Shown: one piece after another, positions 34,230 to 43,523 of the stretch
How the letters are laid out: each line of letters starts with the position of its first letter
How positions within the stretch are numbered: position 1 is the stretch's first letter
Source: Methylobacterium organophilum
GTDB taxonomy: Bacteria; Pseudomonadota; Alphaproteobacteria; Rhizobiales; Beijerinckiaceae
DNA length: 64,000 nt
Assembly (NCBI RefSeq): GCF_022179465.1
Contig: NZ_BPQV01000004.1
Span: 310,001-374,000, forward strand
Reading direction: 5' to 3'
Notes under the pieces: model-generated
Seen by the model: the letters and a program-made list of their open reading frames with translations, nothing else
Databases searched by the model: none
What the model was told of the DNA's origin: nothing
Made by a program: the position numbers and the translations under genes

Positions 34230-35702
34230 TCAGTACTGAACGGTGGCGCGCAGGCCGAGCACGGCGGCGTTCTTGATCCGGGCCCCGTTCGGATCGCGCG
34301 GGTTCGGGATGCCGCCGCCGGGATGCAGGATCATCTGCACGTCCGGCTGCACCGTGAATCCCGGCACCACGACGGCCTGGTAGGTCGCCTCGATCACGGT
34401 CTCGCCCCGGCGCCGGGGCAGGGCGGTGCCGGCAAAGCGGATCATGTCGGTGTCGGCGCCGCGATAGGCGTCGCTGATGCGGGCATGGGCGAGGCTGATG
34501 CCGATCGTGTCGTCGTCGCGCCCCGGGAACAGGCCCTTATAGGCGAGCCCGGTGTCGACATAGGCATCGATCAGGCTGGAGCGGGTGGGCGAATAGGCCG
34601 CCCGCAGGAAGAAGCCGAGACCCTCGTCATCCTTGTCCGATTCCCGGTAGAGCGTCTGATCGAACACCGCGTAGATCCCGGCATTGCCGCGCAGGGGCCG
34701 GCCGATGCCGGTCGAATTCGGGTCGGCCAGGAACAGCCCCGTCTGGTCGATGCGGGGATCGTCGAAGCGCCCGAAATGCTGCCAGCCGCCCAGCGTGACA
34801 TCGCCCGGCAGGCCGGTCGCGTCCTTGTCCGTGTTGTAGCCGTAGGAGGCCTCGGCGATGAGGAGGGCCGGGTCGTGCACCCGGAAATTCGTGCCCGTGC
34901 GGTTGAGCCGCTGCGCCTCCGGATCGTCCCCGGGACGGTTCGCGCCGGCTGGGTCGCCGTCATAGAGGCCGACCTGGAGGGAGAAGCCGTTGCCCGGCAC
35001 GTATTTGGCCCGGATCGCCGGGGCGGCGAGGGGATAGGCCGGACCGCCGCTCGGCAGGTCGAAGGCGTTGATCGCCGGCCAGCCGAAGCTCGAATTCACG
35101 AACAGCGTCGCCGACTGGCTCACGAAGAACTCGGTGTCCGCCGCCTGCTGGCCGAGGCGCAGGCCGAGCTGGCCGTCGAAGAACAGCTGCTCGAACCAGA
35201 GCACGTAGAGGCGGCTCGACGGCAGCGCCTCGATCACGCTCGCCGCCAGGAGGTTGCCGACATTGTAGCGCGACAGGCCGGTGCCGTGGATGAAATAGGC
35301 GTTGGCGTGGACGCTCGCCCCCTCCCAGCCGACGAGCTTGTGCAGGTCGAGATTGAGCCGGAGGTTGAGGCGGTCCTCGACGACGGCCCCCTGCCGGATG
35401 CCGCCGACGGGATTGCCGAGGATGTCGGCGATATAGGTGAGGCTGTACTCGATGCCCACCGCCTTGAGCGGGGGGCGCAGTCCGAGGGGATCGCCCAGGG
35501 GGCCGAGGAAGGGCTCGACCGAGCGGACATAGCCGCCGGAGGCCTGGCTCGTCGTCTCCGGCTGCGAGACGGAGGTGCGCGGATCGCCGCCCGCGCCCTC
35601 CACGACGGGCTTCGGCACAGGCGCCTGAGCCGCGGCGGCCGTGGCGAACAGCAGGCCCAGCAGCCCGGAGGCGCGGCGGAGCATGCGGCGCCCTGCGCTC
35701 AT
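34230..35702 (-). CDS. OprB-family carbohydrate-selective porin
   Basis: A 490-residue outer-membrane beta-barrel. The signal peptide (MLRRASGLLGLLFATAAAAQA) is followed by about 35 disordered residues. The OprB domain has GIEYSLTYIADILGNPVGG, LDLHKLVGWEGASVHANAY, LGQQAADTEFFVS and a late GETVIEATYQAVVVPGF. The last residue is an aromatic Tyr (ATVQY), the usual BAM recognition end. It probably admits sugars. Confidence 0.9.
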   Translation of the reverse strand: MSAGRRMLRRASGLLGLLFATAAAAQAPVPKPVVEGAGGDPRTSVSQPETTSQASGGYVRSVEPFLGPLGDPLGLRPPLKAVGIEYSLTYIADILGNPVGGIRQGAVVEDRLNLRLNLDLHKLVGWEGASVHANAYFIHGTGLSRYNVGNLLAASVIEALPSSRLYVLWFEQLFFDGQLGLRLGQQAADTEFFVSQSATLFVNSSFGWPAINAFDLPSGGPAYPLAAPAIRAKYVPGNGFSLQVGLYDGDPAGANRPGDDPEAQRLNRTGTNFRVHDPALLIAEASYGYNTDKDATGLPGDVTLGGWQHFGRFDDPRIDQTGLFLADPNSTGIGRPLRGNAGIYAVFDQTLYRESDKDDEGLGFFLRAAYSPTRSSLIDAYVDTGLAYKGLFPGRDDDTIGISLAHARISDAYRGADTDMIRFAGTALPRRRGETVIEATYQAVVVPGFTVQPDVQMILHPGGGIPNPRDPNGARIKNAAVLGLRATVQY

Positions 35703-35712
35703 CCCCGGTCGC

Positions 35713-36033
35713 TCAGCCCTTGAGGCAGGTGCTCATGAAGGTCTTGCGGGCATCGCCCTTGAGACCCTTCGTGCCGGCCTCCGCGTTGCAGCTCTTCATC
35801 TTCTCCTGCTGCGGGGTGAGTGTGCTCGCCGGCGCCGCGGTCTTGCCGGCGAGGCAATCGGCCATGAAGGTCTTGCGGGCATCGCCCGAGAGCTTCTGCG
35901 TGCCGGCATCGGTGTTGCAGGTCTTCATCCGGTCGCGCTGGGCCGTCTGCGCCGCGGATTGCGCGGCAGCCGGGAGGGCGAGGGGCAGCGTGAGCAGGGC
36001 GGCGAGGGGAAGGGCGAGGCCGAGGGCGCGCAT
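35713..36033 (-). CDS. psiF: PsiF repeat-containing periplasmic protein
   Basis: A 106-residue exported protein with two PsiF repeats: RMKTCNTDAGTQKLSGDARK-TFMADCLAG and KMKSCNAEAGTKGLKGDARK-TFMSTCLKG. Each has a Cys pair. The signal peptide ends near PAAA. psiF is phosphate-starvation-induced in Escherichia coli; no pho box is recognised here. It lies just upstream of the porin on the same strand. Confidence 0.9.
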   Translation of the reverse strand: MRALGLALPLAALLTLPLALPAAAQSAAQTAQRDRMKTCNTDAGTQKLSGDARKTFMADCLAGKTAAPASTLTPQQEKMKSCNAEAGTKGLKGDARKTFMSTCLKG

Positions 36034-36121
36034 GTCGAAAGTCTCCCGAAGGGGAGGGCGAACCTAGCAGTTTGCGCTCCCGCGAACAGGCACCGGAAAT
36101 GATTGTTCCGCATCTTTCGGG

Positions 36122-36172
36122 AGGCACGGCGCGTGCCTGCTCAAAGAAGCGGCTTTACGAAGCGACGCTTCG
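36122..36172. repeat. Two adjacent perfect inverted repeats
   Basis: AGGCACG-GCG-CGTGCCT (36122-36138) and CGAAGCG-A-CGCTTCG (36158-36172) lie in the divergent region between psiF and the 70-residue gene. They may be operators or small hairpins. Confidence 0.5.
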
Positions 36173-36229
36173 CTGCGACGCTCGCGCCATAAAAAGACGA
36201 GGGGAATCAACGATCGGAGCTGCGGCCCG

Positions 36230-36442
36230 ATGTCGAAGATCAACATCCGCCGCGACGAGCGCGGCTTCCAGGCGGTCTATAGCGGCACACTCCTGCTGAT
36301 GGACGGGCTCGCGCCCGCCGATGCCGAGAACTTCGCCGCTTTCTTTCGCGCCTCGGCCCGGCAGCAGGGCCTCCGGGCCGGACACCTGCCGCAGACCCCC
36401 GCGACACGGAGCACGGCGAACCGTCTCGGCGCGACGCGTTAA
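36230..36442 (+). CDS. Small protein, unknown function
   Basis: A 70-residue ORF, MSKINIRRDERGFQAVYSGT, with LLLMDGLAPADAENFAAFFR as an amphipathic middle. No family recognised. A GGAG lies about 12 bases before the ATG. The low-complexity C-terminal third is less convincing. Convergent with the DUF3606 gene. Confidence 0.5.
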   Translation: MSKINIRRDERGFQAVYSGTLLLMDGLAPADAENFAAFFRASARQQGLRAGHLPQTPATRSTANRLGATR

Positions 36443-36463
36443 GGCCACGGCGCAGGCGGGCGC

Positions 36464-36673
36464 TCACACGATCCCGCTCAGGGTGTAGGGCCAGGGCTTG
36501 CCGAGATGCGCCGCGACCCGCGCCGGGTCGTCCCCCACGGTCGCGACCGCGGACTGGACCTGCTCGACGGGCACCTGGAATCGCCGCGCCCAATAGGCGG
36601 CGGCCCGCGCATCCTCGACATTCACCCGGGCCGGCTCGTGCTCGCCCTCGCCCCCGGCGCTCTCGTTCTGCAT
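36464..36673 (-). CDS. DUF3606 protein
   Basis: A 69-residue protein ending in the DUF3606 pattern: ARVNVEDARAAAYWARRFQV, then VEQVQSAVATVGDDPARVAAHLGK. Small acidic/basic proteins of this kind are common in this order and often stress-linked. Function unknown. Confidence 0.85.
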   Translation of the reverse strand: MQNESAGGEGEHEPARVNVEDARAAAYWARRFQVPVEQVQSAVATVGDDPARVAAHLGKPWPYTLSGIV

Positions 36674-36851
36674 GGAATCCTCCTCGGCAGATAACGGGGA
36701 GGGCTCCGAAGGGTTCGCAGGCGACGACGGGCCTTCGCGTCCTGCGCAGGATCAAGCGTGAGGAAGGGGCCGGAGCGACGGAATCACGATCGCGCCCATC
36801 GCGGAAGAGGGCGCCGAAAGCGTTTCGATCCGAGGGATTTTATAAAAGGGA

Positions 36852-36927
36852 TGGCTCCCCGAGCAGGACTCGAACCTGCGACAAGGCGATTAACAGTCGC
36901 CTGCTCTACCAACTGAGCTATCGGGGA
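36852..36927 (-). tRNA. tRNA-Asn (GTT)
   Basis: On the minus strand TCCCCGATAGCTCAGTTGG begins a full cloverleaf of 76 bases with encoded CCA. The anticodon loop is CTGTTAA (anticodon GTT), and the T-loop is GTTCGAGTC. Confidence 0.97.
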
Positions 36928-37175
36928 TCGCCGCGCCGTCTCCGGCGGTGGCGGGCTCATAGCGCAAGGAACCGAGCCGGCGCAAGTCTCGGATGCGAAT
37001 TTCTGCGGCGGAGCCCCGGCGGCGGGGGCGGAGGCCGGGACAGGCCGCCCCCGCCGCCGGGGAGACGAGAAAGGGCGTTGCCCATCGGGGCAGGGCTCTG
37101 CTAGAGACGCCCGACCTCGGATCGGCCGTCGGATCCGGAGGGACCGCGAAACGCCCTTATCGGCTTTGCGGACGA

Positions 37176-37249
37176 GGCCTCGTGGCGGAGTGGTTACGCA
37201 GAGGACTGCAAATCCTTGCACCCCGGTTCGATTCCGGGCGAGGCCTCCA
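37176..37249 (+). tRNA. tRNA-Cys (GCA)
   Basis: GGCCTCGTGGCGGAGTGG begins a 74-base cloverleaf with encoded CCA. The anticodon loop is CTGCAAA (anticodon GCA), the T-loop is GTTCGATTC, and the acceptor pairs GGCCTCG with CGAGGCC. Confidence 0.97.
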
Positions 37250-37425
37250 CAATCTACGGCGTCCCGATAATCCCTCGGATGACATGCGCGCGACGCCGGC
37301 CACGGCGGCGGCCGGCTGAGCCTTGCAATTCGCGGGGCGATCCACGACAAACCGCCCGGCCCGGCCCGGATCTCCGCGAGGAAGCTCCGCGTGCGGGCGT
37401 GGATGTCGAGAGAAAGACCGCCCGC

Positions 37426-38079
37426 ATGCTCGATTTCGCACAGGCTCGGCGCCTCATGGTCGACTGCCAGTTGCGGACCTTCGACGTGAACGACAACGCG
37501 GTGCTCGATGCCTTCGACAGCGTGCCCCGCGAGCGCTTCATGCCGCAGGGACGCGAGGGCTTCGCCTATATCGACCAGACGATTCGCCTCGGCGAGGCCG
37601 AGGGGGATGTGCGCGTCATGCCGGCTCCCATGGTGCTCGCCCGCATGATCCAGGCGCTGCAGGTGCGCCCGGGCAGCCGCGCCCTCGACGTGGCGACGGG
37701 CCACGGCTACGGCGCGGCCATCCTCGCCCGACTCGGCGCCCGCGTCGTCGCCCTGGAGCCGGTAGCGGCGCTCGCCGCGGTGGCGCGGGAGCGCCTGGGC
37801 GATCAGGCCACGCTGATCGAGGGCGCGGTGGAGACGGGTGCGGCCGCCGAGGCGCCGTTCGACGCCATCCTGGTCGAGGGCCGGGTCGAGACGCGGCCCC
37901 AGGCCCTTCTCGACCAGCTCGCCGACGAGGGCCGGCTCGTCTGTGTCCTCGGGCCGGAGCGCGGCGCCAAAGCCACGCTGTTCGTGCGGGCCGGTAACGC
38001 CTTCGGATCCCGCCCCCTCTTCGACGCCGCCCTGCCGCCCCTCAAAGCCTTCGCGCCCGCCCCCGGCTTCGCCTTCTGA
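37426..38079 (+). CDS. Protein-L-isoaspartate O-methyltransferase-like protein
   Basis: A 217-residue SAM methyltransferase of the PIMT superfamily, related to Pcm, which repairs isoaspartyl residues. Landmarks: ARRLMVDCQLRTFDV, SVPRERFMP, and the SAM motif ALDVATGHGYGAAILA. In alphaproteobacteria this gene regularly precedes tolC, as here. The ATG at 37426 begins the conserved MLDFAQAR. Confidence 0.85.
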   Translation: MLDFAQARRLMVDCQLRTFDVNDNAVLDAFDSVPRERFMPQGREGFAYIDQTIRLGEAEGDVRVMPAPMVLARMIQALQVRPGSRALDVATGHGYGAAILARLGARVVALEPVAALAAVARERLGDQATLIEGAVETGAAAEAPFDAILVEGRVETRPQALLDQLADEGRLVCVLGPERGAKATLFVRAGNAFGSRPLFDAALPPLKAFAPAPGFAF

Positions 38080-38425
38080 GCGTCGAGTCGGCCGCCCGAC
38101 AGCCGGGTCAACCCGGCGATCGAGCGAGGCCTCATCCGCTCGCCCGAAGGAATCGGCCGGATCCGACATCAAGGCGCCACACCCAGGCCCTGCAACCACC
38201 GCGAGCGCACCTCCGCGCATGAGGGCGCGGCGGGCCAAGTGTCGCCTTTTTGAGCCACCCCTTCAGCAATCGTAAGTGGATGCCGCGCGCCCCCTGTCCC
38301 GGGCTGCGGCAGCTCGGCTAAGATTTCGCCCGAGGCGGGCATGCCGGAACGCGCGAGAGTGCGTGCAACGGTCGCATCCAGGAGCGGCCGGACGGCGCAT
38401 CGAGAAACCGCAAGGGCTGATCGAC

Positions 38426-39817
38426 GTGAGAGACTGCAAACCTGCCGCTCGGCTTGTGCTCGGGGCTGCCTGCGCGACCGCGCTGGCGCTCGTCATGGCG
38501 CGGCCGGCCGCGGCGGAGACTCTGGAAAGCGCCCTGTCGCGCGCCTACGCGGCCAACCCGACGCTGAACGCGCAGCGCGCCAATGTGCGCTCGACCGACG
38601 AGAACGTCGCCATCGCCCAGTCGGGCTACCGACCCACCGCCAGCATCACCGCCGATATCGGCGCTCAATATTTCGAGGGAAAGCTGCAGGGGCAAAGGAT
38701 CGCCGGGCTCAACACCAATCCCGGCGGGGCGGGGCTGACCGTCAACCAGACCCTGTTCAACGGCTTCCAGACCGACAACCAGACCCGCCGGGCGGAATCG
38801 GGCGTGCTCAACGCCCGCGAGACCCTGCGGCTCAGCGAGATGCAGACGCTGTTCGGCGCCGCCCAGGCCTATATGAACGTCCTGCGCGACACCGCCACCC
38901 TCGAGCTCCAGCGCAACAACGTCGAGGTGCTCGAGGAGCAGCTGCGCCAGACCCGCGACCGCTTCAACGTCGGTGAGGTCACCCGCACCGACGTGGCCCA
39001 GGCCGAGGCCCGCCTCGCCGGTGCCCGCTCCCAGGTCAGCGCCGCCGAGTCCAACCTGCGCTCCTCCATCGGCGTCTACCGCCAGACCATCGGCGTCGAG
39101 CCGCGCCAGCTCGCCCCCGGACGCCCCCTCGACCGCTACGTGCCCGCCAGCCTCGACACCGCCGTCACCATCGGCCTGCGCGAGCATCCCCAGATCCTGG
39201 CCGACCTGCACGCGGTCGATGCCGCCGAATTGCAGGTCAAGGTGCTCGAAGGCGCGCTCGCCCCGCAATTCGGCATCCAGGGCAACGTCCAGCAGCGCTA
39301 CGACCAGACCCTGCCCGGCGACAACGGCGTCACCGCCTCCATCGTCGGCCGCCTGACCGTGCCGCTCTACCAGGGCGGCCAGGAATACGCCCAGATCCGC
39401 CAGGCCAAGGAACTCGTCGGCCAGGCCCGCCTGCTGGCCGAGCGCGACCGCGACGCCGTGCGCGCGGCCATCGTCCAGGCCTGGGGCCGGCTCGAGGCGG
39501 CCAAGGCTCAGGTCATCGCCTCCCAGGCCCAGGTCCAGGCCAACGAGGTCGCCCTCAACGGCGTGCGCGAGGAGGCCCGGGTCGGCCAGCGCACCACCCT
39601 CGACGTGCTCAACGCCCAGCAGGAGCTGCTCAACGCACGGGTCAACCTGATCCTGGCCCAGCGCGACCGGGTCGTGAATTCCTACGACGTCGTCCAGGCC
39701 GTCGGCCGCCTCACCGTGCGCTTCACCGCGCTGCCCGTGGCCGCCTACAGCGCCAAGGAGCATTACGACCAGGTCAAGGATCTCTGGTTCGGATTGCGCA
39801 CACCCGACGGACGATGA
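38426..39817 (+). CDS. tolC: TolC-family outer-membrane channel
   Basis: The outer-membrane exit duct for type I secretion and tripartite efflux. From GTG 38426 it has 463 residues. The signal peptide is VRDCKPAARLVLGAACATALALV, cut after PAAA. The channel consists of two repeats: TLESALSRAYAANPTLNAQR starts the first and LDTAVTIGLREHPQILADL the second. Long Ala/Gln/Glu coiled-coil helices and VGQRTTLDVLNAQQELLNAR are family signatures. It could serve the AaeA/FUSC pump, but a direct link is only inferred. Confidence 0.92.
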   Translation: MRDCKPAARLVLGAACATALALVMARPAAAETLESALSRAYAANPTLNAQRANVRSTDENVAIAQSGYRPTASITADIGAQYFEGKLQGQRIAGLNTNPGGAGLTVNQTLFNGFQTDNQTRRAESGVLNARETLRLSEMQTLFGAAQAYMNVLRDTATLELQRNNVEVLEEQLRQTRDRFNVGEVTRTDVAQAEARLAGARSQVSAAESNLRSSIGVYRQTIGVEPRQLAPGRPLDRYVPASLDTAVTIGLREHPQILADLHAVDAAELQVKVLEGALAPQFGIQGNVQQRYDQTLPGDNGVTASIVGRLTVPLYQGGQEYAQIRQAKELVGQARLLAERDRDAVRAAIVQAWGRLEAAKAQVIASQAQVQANEVALNGVREEARVGQRTTLDVLNAQQELLNARVNLILAQRDRVVNSYDVVQAVGRLTVRFTALPVAAYSAKEHYDQVKDLWFGLRTPDGR

Positions 39818-39824
39818 GACACCG

Positions 39825-39857
39825 GACGCTCTTTCCTTCGGGATGGAGCGTCGTTTC
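39825..39857 (+). terminator. Possible terminator after tolC
   Basis: GACGCTC and GAGCGTC pair over a 14-base loop and are followed by GTTTCC. It is weak but well placed. Confidence 0.4.
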
Positions 39858-39985
39858 CTGTTCGGTGAGTCTTTCGCGCGCTTGTCTCCGCCAAGACGCG
39901 TGAAATACTGGCCACCGTCGCAGAGCGCGATCCGCGTGTCAGGACTTCCCGGGGGAGGTCCGCAGCCTGCCCGAGCGTTCCCGGT

Positions 39986-40525
39986 ATGAGTGCAGCCAAC
40001 CCGAAGATGCCGGATTCCGCGCAGGAACCCTCCATGGAGGAGATCCTCGCCTCGATCCGTCGCATCATCGCCGACGATCAGGCGCCCAAGCCGCCCGAGC
40101 CCGCGCCCAGCGCACCTGCGCCGCCCCCGCCCGAACCCGAGGAAGAGGACGTGCTCGACCTCGCCGAGGTCGCACAGCCCGTACGCCGTCCGGAGCCCGT
40201 TCCCTTCGAGGAAATCGACTTCCTCGAAGAGGAGCCGTTGCCCGAACCGGAGCCGGAACCCGAGCCGACCTTCTTCGAGCCGCCCGCGTTCGAACCGAAA
40301 GCCTTCGAGGAGGAGCGCCTCGTCTCGAAGGCGACGGACGAGACCGTCGGCCAAGCCTTCGGCCTGCTCTCCCATACGGTGCTGACACAGAACAGCCGGA
40401 CCCTCGAAGACCTCGTCAAGGACATGCTGCGGCCGATGCTGCGCTCCTGGCTCGACGAGAATCTGCCGCACATGGTCGAACGCCTCGTGCGCGCGGAGAT
40501 CGAACGGGTCACGCGCGGCCGCTGA
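39986..40525 (+). CDS. popZ: PopZ (DUF2497) polar organising protein
   Basis: PopZ self-assembles at cell poles and anchors the ParB-parS complex. The 179 residues show the three-part PopZ plan: N-terminal helix EPSMEEILASIRRIIADDQ, a Pro/Glu-rich acidic disordered linker (about 32-105), and a C-terminal assembly region LEDLVKDMLRPMLRSWLDE with NLPHMVERLVRAEIERV. It lies immediately before valS, the usual order. Confidence 0.93.
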   Translation: MSAANPKMPDSAQEPSMEEILASIRRIIADDQAPKPPEPAPSAPAPPPPEPEEEDVLDLAEVAQPVRRPEPVPFEEIDFLEEEPLPEPEPEPEPTFFEPPAFEPKAFEEERLVSKATDETVGQAFGLLSHTVLTQNSRTLEDLVKDMLRPMLRSWLDENLPHMVERLVRAEIERVTRGR

Positions 40526-40662
40526 GACGCGATCCCGGCGCCGGGCAGACGTGCGCCCGGCAAGCGATCTCGGCGTCTGCTCGGTTGACGGGGAGGCGGC
40601 GGCGGGTTGAAAGCGGCGCGAGCATTCTTCCGCGACGTGCGCACGACCGGCCGTAACGCCCC

Positions 40663-43380
40663 ATGATGGACAAAACCTTCGATCCCGCCCCCGTCGAGGC
40701 GCGCATCCGCGCCGCCTGGGAGGACGCGGACGCCTTCCGCGCCGGCCGGCCCGAGCGCGCCGGCGCGCAACCCTACTGCATCGTGATCCCGCCGCCGAAC
40801 GTGACGGGCTCCCTGCATATGGGCCATGCCCTCAACAACACCCTGCAGGACATCCTCTGCCGCTTCGAGCGCCTACGCGGGCGGGACGTGCTCTGGCAGC
40901 CGGGCACCGACCATGCGGGCATCGCCACGCAGATGGTGGTCGAGCGCAAGCTCATGGAGACGCAGCAGCCCGGCCGGCGCGAGCTCGGCCGCGAAGCCTT
41001 CGTCGAGAAGGTCTGGGCCTGGAAGGCGGAATCCGGCGGCGCCATCGTCGAGCAGTTGAAGCGCCTGGGCGCCTCCTGCGACTGGTCGCGGGAACGCTTC
41101 ACCATGGACGAGGGCCTGTCCAAGGCCGTCCTGAAGACCTTCGTCGACCTGCACGCCCAGGGCCTGATCTACCGCGACAAGCGCCTCGTGAACTGGGACC
41201 CGAAGTTCCAGACCGCGATCTCCGATCTCGAGGTGCTGCAGGTCGAGGTGAAAGGCCATCTCTGGCACTTCGACTATCCCGTGGTCGATGCGGACGGCGC
41301 GCCGACCGGCGACATCATCACCGTGGCCACCACCCGGCCCGAGACCATGCTCGGCGACACCGCGGTCGCGGTGCATCCGGAGGACGAGCGCTACACGGCG
41401 CTCGTCGGCAAGCGCGTGCGCCTGCCCCTGGTCGGCCGCCTGATCCCGATCGTCGCCGACGAATATTCCGACCCCGAGAAGGGCACCGGCGCGGTCAAGA
41501 TCACCCCGGCCCACGATTTCAACGACTTCGAGGTCGGCCGCCGGCACCGCGCGCCCGCGATCAACGTGCTCGACACCGAGGCCCGCATCGCGATCGCCGG
41601 CAACGCCGCCTTCCTGGAGGGCGCCGCGCCCGAGCCGGAGGCGCTGGCCCTGCACGGGCTCGACCGCTTCGAGGCGCGCAAGCGCGTCGTCGCCCTCATG
41701 GAGGAGCGCGGCCTCTGCCGGACGATCGAGCCGAACACCCATGCGGTGCCCCATGGCGACCGCTCGAACGTGGTGATCGAGCCCTACCTGACCGACCAGT
41801 GGTACGTGAACGTGAAGCCCCTGGCCGAGCGCGCCCTGCAGGCGGTGCGCGACGGCCAGACCAAGTTCGTGCCGGAGAACTACGAGAAGATCTTCTTCCA
41901 GTGGCTCGAGAACATCGAGCCCTGGTGCATCTCGCGCCAGCTCTGGTGGGGCCACCAGATCCCGGTCTGGTACGACGAGGAGGGCGGCATCTACGTCGCC
42001 GGCAGCGAGGCGGAGGCGCAGGCCAAGGCCGCGGCGGCGCGTGGGCGCGCGGTCACTCTCACCCGCGACGCCGACGTGCTGGACACCTGGTTCTCCTCGG
42101 CGCTGTGGCCGTTCTCGACGCTCGGCTGGCCGGAGGCGACGCCCGAGCTGTCGCGCTTCTACCCGACCAACACCCTGGTCACCGGCAAGGACATCCTGTT
42201 CTTCTGGGTCGCCCGCATGATGATGATGGGCCTGCACCTGACCGACCGGGCCCCCTTCGACACGGTCTACCTGCACACCCTGGTGCGGGACGCCTCGGGC
42301 GCCAAGATGTCGAAGTCCAAGGGCAACGTGGTCGATCCCCTCGGGCTGATCGACCAGTACGGTGCCGACGCCCTGCGCTTCACCCTCGCCGCCATGGCTG
42401 CGCAGGGACGCGACATCAAGCTCGCGGTGAACCGGGTCGAGGGCTACCGCAACTTCGCGACCAAGCTCTGGAACGCCTCGCGCTTCGCCGAGATGAACGG
42501 CTGCCGGCTCGACCCGACCTTCGACCCGGGCGCCGTGAAGGAGACCCTGAACGCCTGGGCCATCACCGAGGCCGGCAAGGCCGTGCGCGAGGTCGCTTCG
42601 GCGCTGGAGGCCTACCGCTTCAACGACGCGGCGGCCGCGGCCTATCGCTTCGTCTGGAACATCTTCTGCGACTGGTATCTCGAGCTCGCCAAGCCCGTGC
42701 TGCAGGGGGAGGGGGCGGATCCCGCCGCCAAGGCGGAGACCCAGGCCTCCATCGCCTTCCTGATCGACCAGATCGCCAAGCTCCTGCACCCGTTCATGCC
42801 CTTCCTCACCGAGGAGCTCTGGGCGATCAAGGGCGAGGGGATCCCGGATCGCGGCCTGCTGGCGCTCGCCGCCTGGCCGGATCTCGACCGCTTCGCCGAT
42901 GCCGGCGCGGAGGCCGAGATCGGCTGGGTCGTCGAGCTGATCTCCGAGGTGCGCTCGGCCCGCTCCGAGACCAACGTGCCCGCCGCGGCGCAGGTGCCCC
43001 TGGTCCTGGTCAAGGCCGATCCGGCCACCCGCGCCCGGGCCGAGCGCTGGGGCGAGACCCTGCTGCGCCTCGCGCGCCTTTCCGCCCTCACCTTCGCGGA
43101 GGCCGCGCCGAAGAATTCGGTGCAGCTCCTCGTGCGGGGCAGCGTCGCCGCCCTGCCGCTGGAGGGGATCGTCGATCTCGCGGCCGAGGTGGCGCGCCTC
43201 CGGAAGGAGGCCGCCAAGGCCGAGGGCGAGATCGCCAAGCTCGACGCCAAGCTCGGCAATGCCGACTTCGTCGCCCGGGCGCCGGAGGAGGTGGTGGAGG
43301 AGCAGCGCGAGCGCCGCGACGCGGAAGCCGCTCGGCTCGACAAGCTGCGCGAGGCCCTGGCCCGGCTGACCGAGGGGTAA
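40663..43380 (+). CDS. valS: Valyl-tRNA synthetase
   Basis: It charges tRNA-Val. 905 residues, class I. HIGH box as HMGH at 52-55 within [17 protein letters not shown]. The CP1 editing domain has [17 protein letters not shown] and [28 protein letters not shown] is the CP-core signature. KMSKS is at 548-552. The anticodon-binding domain is followed by a C-terminal coiled coil. Two ATGs in a row (40663 and 40666) start it. Confidence 0.98.
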   Translation: MMDKTFDPAPVEARIRAAWEDADAFRAGRPERAGAQPYCIVIPPPNVTGSLHMGHALNNTLQDILCRFERLRGRDVLWQPGTDHAGIATQMVVERKLMETQQPGRRELGREAFVEKVWAWKAESGGAIVEQLKRLGASCDWSRERFTMDEGLSKAVLKTFVDLHAQGLIYRDKRLVNWDPKFQTAISDLEVLQVEVKGHLWHFDYPVVDADGAPTGDIITVATTRPETMLGDTAVAVHPEDERYTALVGKRVRLPLVGRLIPIVADEYSDPEKGTGAVKITPAHDFNDFEVGRRHRAPAINVLDTEARIAIAGNAAFLEGAAPEPEALALHGLDRFEARKRVVALMEERGLCRTIEPNTHAVPHGDRSNVVIEPYLTDQWYVNVKPLAERALQAVRDGQTKFVPENYEKIFFQWLENIEPWCISRQLWWGHQIPVWYDEEGGIYVAGSEAEAQAKAAAARGRAVTLTRDADVLDTWFSSALWPFSTLGWPEATPELSRFYPTNTLVTGKDILFFWVARMMMMGLHLTDRAPFDTVYLHTLVRDASGAKMSKSKGNVVDPLGLIDQYGADALRFTLAAMAAQGRDIKLAVNRVEGYRNFATKLWNASRFAEMNGCRLDPTFDPGAVKETLNAWAITEAGKAVREVASALEAYRFNDAAAAAYRFVWNIFCDWYLELAKPVLQGEGADPAAKAETQASIAFLIDQIAKLLHPFMPFLTEELWAIKGEGIPDRGLLALAAWPDLDRFADAGAEAEIGWVVELISEVRSARSETNVPAAAQVPLVLVKADPATRARAERWGETLLRLARLSALTFAEAAPKNSVQLLVRGSVAALPLEGIVDLAAEVARLRKEAAKAEGEIAKLDAKLGNADFVARAPEEVVEEQRERRDAEAARLDKLREALARLTEG

Positions 43381-43523
43381 GCGGCGGCCCCCAGGCCGCC
43401 ACCTGTCCAAACCGTAATCTTCGCGCCACGGGCGGGTCAGGGAGCGCCCCGTAGAAACCGGATCACGGTCCGCCGTCCGGAAGGGTTTTCGGAGGGCGGC
43501 GCCCTGCCCATCCGGAGAGTTCC

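Noticed and set aside
38318-40471. 717-codon minus-strand frame opposite tolC and popZ
   Set aside because: No domain; both plus-strand genes are well supported.
40873-43410. 845-codon open frame on the strand opposite valS
   Set aside because: Antisense frame caused by high GC and codon bias; valS is complete with all motifs and the antisense product is low-complexity.
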